From Roseivirga sp. (lineage in GTDB: Bacteria > Bacteroidota > Bacteroidia > Cytophagales > Cyclobacteriaceae): a stretch of DNA of 64,000 nucleotides. How positions within the stretch are numbered: the first letter of the stretch is position 1; the number at the start of each line of letters is the position of its first letter. The notes beneath the pieces were generated by a model that saw only the letters and a program-made list of their open reading frames with translations, was not told the DNA's origin and searched no databases. Of the stretch, positions 35,102-43,720 are shown piece by piece. The position numbers and the translations under genes are program-made. The stretch lies in NCBI GenBank assembly GCA_021404565.1, contig JAAWWF010000001.1, positions 248,001-312,000 of the forward strand. Direction: 5' to 3'.

Positions 35102-38035
35102 ATGAATCTGACTGCGCTTAAAGCCGCTCTCAAAGGCGATCTCTTTACCGATAATACCACCAGAAAGCTCTATGCCACCGATGCCTCGGCCTATAGAGAA
35201 ATGCCTGTAGCCGTGGCCATTCCCGCCAGTGACGATGACATCATAACCCTGGTCAATTTTGCCAGGGAAAATAAAACCTCTCTGATTCCGCGTACTGCCG
35301 GTACCTCGCTGGCCGGACAAGTAGTGGGTGGAGGAATTGTAGTGGATGTATCCATCCATTTTGGTGCGGTGCTGGAAGTAAATGCAGAAGAACGCTGGGC
35401 CTGGGTACAACCCGGTATTGTTCGGGATGACCTGAACCGTCAGCTGGCACAGTACGGGCTTTTCTTTGCCCCGGAAACCTCCACCGCCAACAGGGCCATG
35501 ATTGGCGGTATGATCGGCAACAACTCCTGCGGCTCAAACTCAGTGGTTTATGGTAGCACACGCGAGCATTTGCTGGAGACAAAAACCATACTGGCCGATG
35601 GCAGTCTGGCCTGGTTCGGTCCACTGGACAAAGGTGCTTTTCTCGACCGTTGCAACGGCCTGTCCACCAGCGGAGAGCTTCATAACAGCATCTACTTCGA
35701 AACCCGTGAAATGCTCAGGGACGAAGTGAATCAACTCAATATTAAAAAGGGCTTTCCCAAAGAGAACATTCCCAGGCGTAATACGGGCTATGCCCTGGAT
35801 ATGCTGCTACGACAGGATCCCTTTGAGGCCCAGGGCACCCCATTCAATTTCAGCAGCCTGATAGCCGGTTCAGAGGGTACTTTGGCCTTTGTAACAGCAG
35901 CCAAGATCAAACTCAGTCCGCTACCGCCAAAGCATAAACGACTGGTCTGCATCCATGCACATACCATTGATGAAGCCCTGAGGGCCAATCTGGTCGCGTT
36001 GAAATTTGGTCCCTCGGCCTGTGAGCTGATGGACCACTATATTTTCGAAGCAACCAAACGGAACCCCATGTATGAGCAGAGTCGCTTTTTTGTAGAAGGT
36101 GACCCTAAGGCCGTACTGGTAGTGGAGTTGGCCAGAGCAACGAAAGAAGAAGCAGATAACACAGCCGAAAACCTGATTTATGCCCTCGTTCAGGCACAAC
36201 TTGGCTATGCTTATCCCATTGTATCTGGTAATCAGATCAAAGAGGTATGGAATCTGAGAAAGGCCGGTCTCGGGCTACTCTCCAATGTACCCGGAGATGC
36301 CAAACCTGCTCCTGTAATCGAAGACACTGCGGTAGACGTAGAAGATCTGCCTGCCTACATTGCCGACTTTAACGAAATTCTTGATAAGCATGGACTCTAT
36401 TGCGTGCATTACGCTCATGCAGGTTCTGGTGAACTCCACCTGCGCCCTATCCTCGACCTTAAAACGGAAAATGGCGTAAGGCTTTTTCGCACCATCGCGG
36501 AAGAAATAGCCACCCTGGTACAGAAATACAAGGGTTCTCTCTCCGGTGAGCATGGTGACGGACGCTTGCGAGGCGAGTTCATACCTCAAATGATCGGGGA
36601 GAAAAACTATGAGTTGGTCAAGCGGGTAAAGGCCCTTTGGGACCCACAAAACATCTTCAATCCGGGTAAGATTGTGGATACCCCTCCGATGGATACCTCA
36701 CTACGCTACAAGGCAGGGCAAAAGACACCGAATTTTGAAACAACTCTTGATTTTTCGGAGCATCAGGGTATTCTGCGTACAGCCGAGCTCTGTAATGGTT
36801 CGGGTGACTGCCGCAAGTCCGAACTGAGTGGTGGCACCATGTGCCCCAGCTATATGGCCACCCGCAATGAAAAAGACACTACCAGGGCCAGGGCCAACAT
36901 TCTTCGCGAAATCCTAACAAATTCCAACGATAACAATCCATTTGCGAACGAGGAGATCAAAGAAGTAATGGACCTCTGTCTATCATGTAAAGGCTGCTCA
37001 TCAGAGTGCCCTTCAAATGTAGATATGGCCAAATTAAAGGCCGAATGGCAACACCAGTACTACAAAGACAAGGGCATACCTTTCCGTACCAGACAGATTG
37101 CCAACTTTAGCAAAAGCATGAAACTGGCCAGCAAAGCTCCCTGGGCCTACGACCTTGTTTTTGGTAACAAGCTGACAGGCAACATTGTTAAGTCGGTGGT
37201 AGGGTTTGCCAAAGACCGCAGCATGCCTGACCTGGCCCGGGTTCCGCTCAGCAAATGGTTTAAAAAGCATTTCAAAGCCAGTTCTGCCACCAAACACTCC
37301 ACTGTCTACTTCTTTTGCGATGAGTTTACCAATTACAACGATGCAGAGATAGGCAAAAAGGCAATTCAGCTATTGGATAAACTCGGTTATGAAGTGCAAA
37401 TACCAGATCATGAAGAAAGCGGTCGCACCTACCTTTCCAAAGGATTACTGAATCAGGCAAAAGTACTGGCAGAAAAGAATGTGAAGCTCTTTGCTCCTAT
37501 GATCTCTGAAGCGACACCACTGGTGGGTATAGAACCCTCTTCTCTCCTCACTTTCCGAGATGAGTACCCGAGCCTGTTACGGGGAGAATTGAAAACTCAG
37601 GCCGAAGCATTGAGCAAAAACTGCCTGACCCTCGAAGAATTTCTAGCTAAAGCCATAGAAGACAAGCATTTACATGCAGATCTTTTTACCGAGCCCAAAA
37701 GAGCAGAACAGCTGATCAAAGTCCACGGGCATTGCCATCAAAAGGCGCTGTCGTCAATGGTACCCACCAAAAAAATACTGAGTCTCTTGCCAAACACGAA
37801 AGTGCATATGATCCCATCGGGATGTTGTGGTATGGCAGGCTCTTTTGGCTATGAGGCCGAACACTTTGATGTGTCTATGCAGATTGGTGAGTTAGTGCTC
37901 TTCCCTACAGTGCGGAAACAGGCTGAGGAAGTAATTATTGCTGCCCCGGGTACCAGCTGCCGACATCAGATCAAAGATGGAACGGGCAGAAAAGCCAAAC
38001 ACCCGGTAGAAGTGATTTGGGAAAGGCTCAAATGA
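35102..38035 (+). CDS. FAD-linked oxidase / Fe-S dehydrogenase fusion (YdiJ/Dld-like)
   Basis: 977 residues from the ATG at 35102; a TTG three codons earlier is less likely. N-terminal FAD_binding_4 domain (IPRTAGTSLAGQVVGGGIVV near 65-85), then the FAD-oxidase C domain with YCVHYAHAGSGELHLRP and GEHGDGRLRGEF. Two Fe-S cysteine clusters follow (CNGSGDCRK with TMCPSY; CLSCKGCSSECPSNVDM), and then CCG-type motifs (HGHCHQKAL, PSGCCGMAGSFGYE). This is the architecture of D-lactate / D-2-hydroxyglutarate dehydrogenases of the YdiJ type, which oxidise 2-hydroxyacids and pass electrons to the quinone pool. The exact substrate is not decided by sequence. The next gene overlaps its stop. Confidence 0.92.
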   Translation: MNLTALKAALKGDLFTDNTTRKLYATDASAYREMPVAVAIPASDDDIITLVNFARENKTSLIPRTAGTSLAGQVVGGGIVVDVSIHFGAVLEVNAEERWAWVQPGIVRDDLNRQLAQYGLFFAPETSTANRAMIGGMIGNNSCGSNSVVYGSTREHLLETKTILADGSLAWFGPLDKGAFLDRCNGLSTSGELHNSIYFETREMLRDEVNQLNIKKGFPKENIPRRNTGYALDMLLRQDPFEAQGTPFNFSSLIAGSEGTLAFVTAAKIKLSPLPPKHKRLVCIHAHTIDEALRANLVALKFGPSACELMDHYIFEATKRNPMYEQSRFFVEGDPKAVLVVELARATKEEADNTAENLIYALVQAQLGYAYPIVSGNQIKEVWNLRKAGLGLLSNVPGDAKPAPVIEDTAVDVEDLPAYIADFNEILDKHGLYCVHYAHAGSGELHLRPILDLKTENGVRLFRTIAEEIATLVQKYKGSLSGEHGDGRLRGEFIPQMIGEKNYELVKRVKALWDPQNIFNPGKIVDTPPMDTSLRYKAGQKTPNFETTLDFSEHQGILRTAELCNGSGDCRKSELSGGTMCPSYMATRNEKDTTRARANILREILTNSNDNNPFANEEIKEVMDLCLSCKGCSSECPSNVDMAKLKAEWQHQYYKDKGIPFRTRQIANFSKSMKLASKAPWAYDLVFGNKLTGNIVKSVVGFAKDRSMPDLARVPLSKWFKKHFKASSATKHSTVYFFCDEFTNYNDAEIGKKAIQLLDKLGYEVQIPDHEESGRTYLSKGLLNQAKVLAEKNVKLFAPMISEATPLVGIEPSSLLTFRDEYPSLLRGELKTQAEALSKNCLTLEEFLAKAIEDKHLHADLFTEPKRAEQLIKVHGHCHQKALSSMVPTKKILSLLPNTKVHMIPSGCCGMAGSFGYEAEHFDVSMQIGELVLFPTVRKQAEEVIIAAPGTSCRHQIKDGTGRKAKHPVEVIWERLK

Positions 38036-38469
38036 AAAGGCACCCCAGCTTAATACCGCTCTCCCGTTTTCACCGAAGCGTGCTCTTCCTGGCTCTCGTT
38101 TGTAAAAAGAACGCTCCTCCCGTAAAAGGCTATCCAGAAGATGATGATGGCAAGCGTGATTATGCCTTGACTTTCTATAAAAAGAAACTAAAGCTCCATA
38201 TGGACCTTGAAGAAACAAGGCTCTTTCCGGAAGTTGTCGGCATTAACGCTCAGCTCAAAACCCTGGTGCAAGAGCTGCTGGCCGAACATAAAGCCATAGA
38301 CCAGCTCTTTGCAGAACTCCCAACCACCGGCAATCTTCCAGACACACTCGACAGGCTGGGCATTCTTCTGGAATCTCATGTACGAAAAGAAGAACGCCAG
38401 TTCTTCCAGCTGATCCAGCAGAGTTTGGAGGAGACAGAATTAGTAGAATTGGAAGAACTTTTACACTAA
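38032..38469 (+). CDS. Hemerythrin HHE-domain protein
   Basis: 145 residues from the ATG at 38032, which overlaps the TGA of the dehydrogenase gene (ATGA), so translation is coupled. The likely di-iron ligands are spread over the four-helix pattern: H14 (RFHRSVL), H56 and E60 (LHMDLEETRLFP), H86 (AEHKAIDQLF), H116 and E120 (ESHVRKEERQFF). It should bind oxygen or iron in the cytoplasm. Its tight coupling to the Fe-S flavoenzyme suggests protection or oxygen sensing for that enzyme (inference). Confidence 0.88.
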   Translation: MKRHPSLIPLSRFHRSVLFLALVCKKNAPPVKGYPEDDDGKRDYALTFYKKKLKLHMDLEETRLFPEVVGINAQLKTLVQELLAEHKAIDQLFAELPTTGNLPDTLDRLGILLESHVRKEERQFFQLIQQSLEETELVELEELLH

Positions 38470-38619
38470 AAACACTCATCCACGACCGTCTGGTCATCCG
38501 AAAACACCTCGGATCGATGTGCGGCTGGGATCCAACATCAGCGTGACCATCGGCCAATAAAAACTGTCTTATGCAATATTTAACCCCGATGGTTTTGATG
38601 TTGGTCTCTTTTTCTTTTG

Positions 38620-38653
38620 TTACTTTTCTTTTGGAGATACAAAAGAAAAGTAA
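38620..38653. repeat. Perfect 14-bp inverted repeat (TTACTTTTCTTTTG / CAAAAGAAAAGTAA)
   Basis: Arms at 38620-38633 and 38640-38653 with the 6-base loop GAGATA. It lies in the spacer before the DUF4221-like gene. A very similar spacer element recurs in many Bacteroidota genomes as I recall, so it is probably a dispersed element rather than part of a gene; a reading frame running through it from 38617 is spurious. Confidence 0.65.
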
Positions 38654-38733
38654 GGAGATGGGCGACCTTCCCGGACCATAAGGAACTAAACCTAACAACC
38701 CTCGAGACTTTTCACATTCCGAAAACTGATTCT

Positions 38734-39897
38734 ATGAGAAAGATTCTCTTACCCTTTATCCTTCTTTTCCTGGTTGCCCTACACCAATCCTGTCAACAAG
38801 GTCATGGGCAGCAAGCAGACGGATATCAGGCTACAGCGCCTGTCAGCCAAACTGCTGACAACTACTGGCTACTCACCGACCCGGAAGCAGACATCTACAA
38901 CTACCTGAGAGAGCCGGTAACCATAGATGGCCGGTCCAAGCTGATGATTTTCAATCATCAGCAAAACACCCTGCTTTTTTACGATATAGAAAAGCAGGAG
39001 CTTGAGAAAAAAATCAAGTATGATTTTCAGGGCCCTAATGCCGTGAATGCTGTATTCCCGGGAGGAGGTCTTCATATGATCAGTAAAGATTCCATTCTTA
39101 TCTATAGCCAGCGGCAAGCGACCTTCTATCTTTCTGATCTTAAGGGAAGCATCTACAAAAAGACGCGAATCAAGAATGACAGTATCGGTTTCGGAGCGAT
39201 TGGAACCTATTCCACCCTGGCCCACAGAGGAAACAACGTCTATATGCAGTCGCTGCCTGCTACCGTAGGTGAGTTTAAAACCGACTATGAAAACCGCCCG
39301 AATATGTTTGGTAGCATTGACCTCAATACGGGTTTGACCAAGGAGTTTGTACTCGATTATCCCAAACCATACCAGGGTAAGGATCATTCACAGCAACTCA
39401 AAATGGCCGACATCATCTATAGTGCAAAAGCAGATAAGTTTGTCATCAGCTTCCCACTCTCCTCCGATATCTATGTTACCGACTTTGCCGGCTACACAAA
39501 GACCTATCCTGCCCAAAGCAAACTGGTGGGGACCTCTACGGAAGTGGAAAAAAAGAGAAAAGACATAGGCCCCAATCAGATCAGCGGCCATTACTTCTGG
39601 ATCAATGACCGCTACGGGAAACTGGTTTATGATCCCGTATCCGGTTACTATTTCAGGGAAGCCATGAAAGGACTGGGCGAGCGGGATTATGAAGCCAGGG
39701 AGTTCAATACCCAGAAAGAGATTGTGGTACTCGATGCCAACTTCAGGCAAGTGGCCTCTTTACCCCATCACGGAGGTACCTTTATGTATTATTTCTTCGA
39801 TAAAAATCAGATCTACTGGAACAGGGACTTTATCAAATACAACTTTGAAAGAGAGAATGAAGACACGATTTACTTCGAGCGCAAGCGGTTTTATTAG
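38734..39897 (+). CDS. DUF4221-like lipoprotein
   Basis: 387 residues from the ATG at 38734, chosen because it gives MRKILLPFILLFLVALHQSC, a clean lipoprotein signal; the longer frame from 38617 reads through a dispersed inverted repeat. After the lipid cysteine the protein is beta-rich with spaced aromatic/aspartate strands (LLFYDIEKQEL, GSIDLNTGLTKEF, EIVVLDANFRQV), as in DUF4221 proteins, which probably form a beta-propeller. Role unknown; outer-membrane anchored. DUF assignment is from memory. Confidence 0.6.
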   Translation: MRKILLPFILLFLVALHQSCQQGHGQQADGYQATAPVSQTADNYWLLTDPEADIYNYLREPVTIDGRSKLMIFNHQQNTLLFYDIEKQELEKKIKYDFQGPNAVNAVFPGGGLHMISKDSILIYSQRQATFYLSDLKGSIYKKTRIKNDSIGFGAIGTYSTLAHRGNNVYMQSLPATVGEFKTDYENRPNMFGSIDLNTGLTKEFVLDYPKPYQGKDHSQQLKMADIIYSAKADKFVISFPLSSDIYVTDFAGYTKTYPAQSKLVGTSTEVEKKRKDIGPNQISGHYFWINDRYGKLVYDPVSGYYFREAMKGLGERDYEAREFNTQKEIVVLDANFRQVASLPHHGGTFMYYFFDKNQIYWNRDFIKYNFERENEDTIYFERKRFY

Positions 39898-39950
39898 TTT
39901 CAGTATGCTACTCGTGCATTAGTATCAATAGGTTTACAACATCATTATTC

Positions 39951-40625
39951 ATGAAGTATCTAATTACTTTTCTCCTCTTGCTTGCCACTTTTACTTCAGC
40001 AGCTCAGCTCGCCATTATTCAGGATAAGGACGGCTACACGAATGTGAGAGCTGATAGCAGCCTCAAATCCGATGTACTCTTCAGACTTATTCACGGGCAG
40101 GTCTTTTACGATAATTACGATTCACCGATTCCAAACCCTGATTGGAGACCCGTCACTTTCTCAGAGGGGCCTTCCCCAGGTAACTGCTACAATCCACCCG
40201 GAAAGTCCGGTTTTATGCACAGCAGCCGGATACTTTACCTTCGGGATATCAAATCAAAACTGATCGGGAAGATTTCAGGAGAGCAGGTAACCCTGAAAAA
40301 CGATAGTATTGAAGTTGGCCTTAGTGTAACAAAGGTCTTAAGTCAACCTAAGGCGGAATGTTTATTAGGTATGGATCAGGGTGTTGGCCAGCCTGACAAC
40401 AAAGTCTCATCTATTATTGTCTGTATCAATAATGTACCCGTCTCTATCCCTGCCGAGGCTACCAGCTTTCTTTATCAGGTCGATAAGAATACCATTCAGG
40501 GCTATGTCTATCAAAACCTCATACTCATCACCTCCGGTACCAATTCTGCAGCAGGCCACTACGAATGTGTTTGGGTAATAAAAGACGGTCGTTATTTAAA
40601 ACGCTTCGTCTACTTTGGCCCCTGA
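39951..40625 (+). CDS. Secreted SH3-like domain protein
   Basis: 224 residues. Signal peptide (about 1-18, LLLATFTSAAQ). Residues 20-60 read IIQDKDGYTNVRADSSLKSD, the standard start of a bacterial SH3 domain (dGyvNVRsgps), followed by VLFRLIHGQVFYD. The rest has no recognised family. Such domains often bind peptidoglycan or peptides. It follows the DUF4221-like gene by 53 bp and may be co-transcribed. Confidence 0.65.
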   Translation: MKYLITFLLLLATFTSAAQLAIIQDKDGYTNVRADSSLKSDVLFRLIHGQVFYDNYDSPIPNPDWRPVTFSEGPSPGNCYNPPGKSGFMHSSRILYLRDIKSKLIGKISGEQVTLKNDSIEVGLSVTKVLSQPKAECLLGMDQGVGQPDNKVSSIIVCINNVPVSIPAEATSFLYQVDKNTIQGYVYQNLILITSGTNSAAGHYECVWVIKDGRYLKRFVYFGP

Positions 40626-40663
40626 CAAGCAAAAAGCCCAAAAGAGTGTAAACTGCCTGGCCT

Positions 40664-42562
40664 CTATTTCACCATTGGATCAACAGATTTTACAGCTGCT
40701 CTGAGCTGCTGGTCCGACAATTTATCAATCTGCGGTAGCGTGGGCCGGTCAGCGTCAAACCCCTTAATTTCAGTTCTATGCTCATCCATCCAGGCGACCA
40801 GGGCCTTGATTACCCTGAGGTTTGAGTTGCCATGAGAGGTACCATCTCCAATATTTCTGTTCATAATAGCCCTGAATGAATAGAGGGGCTTCTTTGAAAA
40901 ATAGATCTCAGACAACTTTGCTGTGAACTCTAACTCTTCAGAGTTTTTAGAGTATCCGTTCTTTTTATCGATGGCATGCCTGCCTTCGTGCGCATAAATG
41001 CTGGCTCCCTGTACGATATTCTCCATCAGATTGATAAAGGCAAGCCTCAAGGGCCCATCACTCAGCCCTGTATTCTGTAGCGAGTCCAGCAACTCCCTCC
41101 CTTCATTATAGGTAATGCGAGTGCTTAAACCCGGCAAAAAGGAATAAGGGTTTTCTTTTGCCAGCGCATCATCTTGCACCGTCATTTCTTTCATTCTCTC
41201 TTTAGTTTTCCTGATTTCCACCGAATCAGTCAGCATCAGCCAGGCCCTTGTAGGCCCTGAGGTGTAGGCACTTCTCACCTGAAGAAACGACTCATCATTT
41301 CCTGCCCAGCCTCCGGTCTCTGCCTGACCGTCCCAAAACCATCCTGAATATCCATTAGACACCATATGATCTATAGAGATATACCTGAATTCTGCACTAT
41401 TACCATGTTGACTGATCAGCTTTTTATCGTCAAGCACAATGTGTCCCATATGGAGTCCATAGTAACCATTGGCATTAATGAAAGTGAGAATCGCCTTAAA
41501 TCTCTTTTCCACCTCTTTTACAAAGGCCTCATCTGAAAACTCAGGTTTGCTTCCGCTCCAGATAAGGCTAGCCCACAAACCCTCAGCTTCATTTCTCATT
41601 GCCTTCTTGTACTTCTTTTCCGAGCCTTTTCCTGCAACTGTCTGCAAATAAAAATCGATGGAAACAGCTTCAATTTTCTGTAAGAAATCGTGATACAACA
41701 GAATCTCATTCATCCTTTCTTGTGTAGGCTCGCTGCTGTCATTATGCATTTTATGAACCAAAACGGCATATTCATAAAACCCTGATTCAGCAAGCCCAAG
41801 AATTATATCTTCGGTATATTTCTCTTCACCGGCTACACCTGAATATTGAGATAAGGCCCGTTTAAATTTGTCCACATCTGCAAGCAGAGAAGCATGTACC
41901 TGCTCTATATCAGTCAATCGATAGTACGACATCCAGGCATCGAAAGCCTCCTGCCCTTTTTGCAACAAAAGACTGTAGCCCAAATACAATCCGGCCAGGT
42001 CTACATCCCCGGGCCTGCCGTTTGCCATCTCTTGCAGTAATTCATAGGCATTCTTCAGTTCCTGGTCATCACTGACCACAGCCCCCTTCAATATTCCGAA
42101 CTTATATTTTGCCAGTACATTTTCGCAATAAGCCATCGTTCCACGGTACTTTTCCGTCTCCGATTCACCCAATTCAATGGAGCTACGGCTTGCGGAAATC
42201 GCTTCTTCAAATCTCCCTTCGTCTGCCAGGATGCGTCCCTTTAATCCATACAGTGCACTCAATGACTCTTTCAGGGGTTCAAGAGACTCAAGCATATTAA
42301 AAGCACGGTCACTATTTTGATAGAACAGCCAATCCATCTTGGCGATGAATAGCCCTGCCATGGCGCGATCCTCTTTCCTCTGCTCATGATCATTCCAGAC
42401 ATTGGTAAAAATGGAATAGGCCGTTTTATGGTCCATCTGAAAGTAGGCATTCCGAGCGTCCTGAATGGATTTGTTGTTAGAATCTACCGTGTTTCCACTT
42501 CCAGAATTACAGGAAAAGAGCAGGCCAAAGAAAAGGAAAAAAGTAAAATAGAGTTTAGACAT
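40664..42562 (-). CDS. TPR lipoprotein with a putative HExxH metallopeptidase domain
   Basis: 632 residues. Lipobox LLFSC (C18). Residues 30-300 contain TPR-like helical pairs (ALYGLKGRILADEGRFEEAI). The C-terminal part carries IYAHEGRHAIDKKNG, an HExxH motif at 525-529, with acidic residues 15-18 later (EELEF, 543-545), which fits a zincin site. It is a probable outer-membrane-anchored peptidase; family not recognised. It is divergent from a GntR-type regulator gene with a perfect palindrome between them, so it is a likely target of that regulator. Confidence 0.55.
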   Translation of the reverse strand: MSKLYFTFFLFFGLLFSCNSGSGNTVDSNNKSIQDARNAYFQMDHKTAYSIFTNVWNDHEQRKEDRAMAGLFIAKMDWLFYQNSDRAFNMLESLEPLKESLSALYGLKGRILADEGRFEEAISASRSSIELGESETEKYRGTMAYCENVLAKYKFGILKGAVVSDDQELKNAYELLQEMANGRPGDVDLAGLYLGYSLLLQKGQEAFDAWMSYYRLTDIEQVHASLLADVDKFKRALSQYSGVAGEEKYTEDIILGLAESGFYEYAVLVHKMHNDSSEPTQERMNEILLYHDFLQKIEAVSIDFYLQTVAGKGSEKKYKKAMRNEAEGLWASLIWSGSKPEFSDEAFVKEVEKRFKAILTFINANGYYGLHMGHIVLDDKKLISQHGNSAEFRYISIDHMVSNGYSGWFWDGQAETGGWAGNDESFLQVRSAYTSGPTRAWLMLTDSVEIRKTKERMKEMTVQDDALAKENPYSFLPGLSTRITYNEGRELLDSLQNTGLSDGPLRLAFINLMENIVQGASIYAHEGRHAIDKKNGYSKNSEELEFTAKLSEIYFSKKPLYSFRAIMNRNIGDGTSHGNSNLRVIKALVAWMDEHRTEIKGFDADRPTLPQIDKLSDQQLRAAVKSVDPMVK

Positions 42563-42584
42563 ATTTCAGGTTTTTGAGTTAAGT

Positions 42585-42592
42585 CAAACATA
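42585..42592 (-). promoter_or_regulatory. -7 element of the TPR/HExxH lipoprotein gene
   Basis: The minus strand reads TATGTTTG, a match to TAnnTTTG, 22 bases before the ATG. The -33 region overlaps the palindrome at 42610-42628. Confidence 0.5.
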
Positions 42593-42609
42593 CGGAAGAT
42601 TTTTTAAAT

Positions 42610-42628
42610 TGTTCTATTTTTTAGAACA
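42610..42628. promoter_or_regulatory. Probable operator: TGTTCTA-N5-TAGAACA
   Basis: Perfect 7-bp inverted repeat around TTTTT, between two divergent -7 elements. Its place, directly upstream of the regulator promoter and over the -33 region of the lipoprotein promoter, suits binding by the GntR-type regulator encoded at 42679. Confidence 0.6.
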
Positions 42629-42630
42629 GA

Positions 42631-42659
42631 TTGAAAACCTGATCGTTTGACTATCTTTG
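42631..42659 (+). promoter_or_regulatory. Promoter of the GntR-type regulator gene
   Basis: TTG at 42631-42633 and TATCTTTG at 42652-42659, separated by 18 bases, fit the Bacteroidota -33/-7 promoter. The ATG follows 19 bases later. Confidence 0.55.
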
Positions 42660-42678
42660 AGAATCAGATTCTGGTTAC

Positions 42679-43608
42679 ATGGAATTAGCAAAGGGAAAGC
42701 TGGCAGATATCGCTGAGCATTGTATTTATGAAATAGCCACTGGCAAATGGCCTCCCGGTATGAAACTGCCTTCAGTACGAGCCGGAGAAAAGTCCTGGGG
42801 AGTAAATCGCCTGACGGTGCTGGGGGCTTATCGTGAGCTGGAGAAAATCGGTCTGGTGGTATCTAAAGACCGTAGCGGTTTTTATGTGGCAGAAAATGAG
42901 GCATCTGAAAGCACTGAGGCTAACCTGGTAGCGCTCTATTCCAGGATAAAAAAGCTTATCGGCAAACATTCCGACTTTAACCTGGCCTACACTTTCAGGT
43001 TTTTCAATGCCCTGGCCATTTCAGAATCCAAGACCCATCCTACTCATGCTTTTCTGGAATGCAGCGATCAACAGGCCGGAGATCATGCCAATGAGATTTA
43101 TCAGATGTTTAAGGTCTATGTACAACCCCTTTGCCTGGAGGAGAATTTGCACGAAGGCCCGAATATTCCCGATAGTATTACAACACTGATGACAACCGGC
43201 TTTCATATCAAGGAGGTGATGGAGCTAGGAAAGAAACTTAAGTTGGAGGTAACCAACGTGCCTATTGAAGTTGATCCGGGAGCTTTCAGCAAAGCCCTGG
43301 AATCTACCAAAACAGCAGTGGTGATTGAGTTGGAAGGCAATATGTCTTCCAATATCACACAGGATGTAAAAAACCTGACCGAGAATGTCTCCATTGAGCA
43401 AAAGCTGGTCAAAGATGTTGAAACAGACGTTTCTAAACTTCTGGATGAAGAGAAAAACCAACTCCTCCTCCTTTCACCCAGGGTTTGGGGAAGAGCTTCT
43501 TCTGAAATCAAAAAAGACAAGCGGGTAAAACTCATTCGTTTCAGAATCTCAGATTCTTCCTGGAAAACCGTATCCAATAGTTTGAGGATACCTTTCCGAG
43601 CTGGCTGA
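42679..43608 (+). CDS. GntR-type winged-helix regulator with an unrecognised C-terminal domain
   Basis: 309 residues. Residues 1-75 are a GntR winged helix (IYEIATGKWPPGMKLPSVRA, then LTVLGAYRELEKIGLV and GFYVAEN). In the MocR and FadR groups this would be followed by an aminotransferase or helical FCD domain; the remaining 230 residues match neither by eye. Residues 110-205 look like a ligand-binding alpha/beta fold and the tail is charged. The divergent spacer holds a palindrome that may be its operator, with the TPR/HExxH lipoprotein as target. Confidence 0.75.
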   Translation: MELAKGKLADIAEHCIYEIATGKWPPGMKLPSVRAGEKSWGVNRLTVLGAYRELEKIGLVVSKDRSGFYVAENEASESTEANLVALYSRIKKLIGKHSDFNLAYTFRFFNALAISESKTHPTHAFLECSDQQAGDHANEIYQMFKVYVQPLCLEENLHEGPNIPDSITTLMTTGFHIKEVMELGKKLKLEVTNVPIEVDPGAFSKALESTKTAVVIELEGNMSSNITQDVKNLTENVSIEQKLVKDVETDVSKLLDEEKNQLLLLSPRVWGRASSEIKKDKRVKLIRFRISDSSWKTVSNSLRIPFRAG

Positions 43609-43720
43609 ATTCACTCTGGCCTCTGCACATATCCATCAGCCCCTTGTAAAATCCGCTGACCACGATCTGCTTACCCTGCGGCTGTCAACAACGTTAAGAC
43701 AACCAACCGATCACCTTGCT

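Noticed and set aside
38617-38733. N-terminal extension of the DUF4221-like protein
   Set aside because: It would run through a dispersed inverted repeat and hide the lipoprotein signal that starts at 38734.
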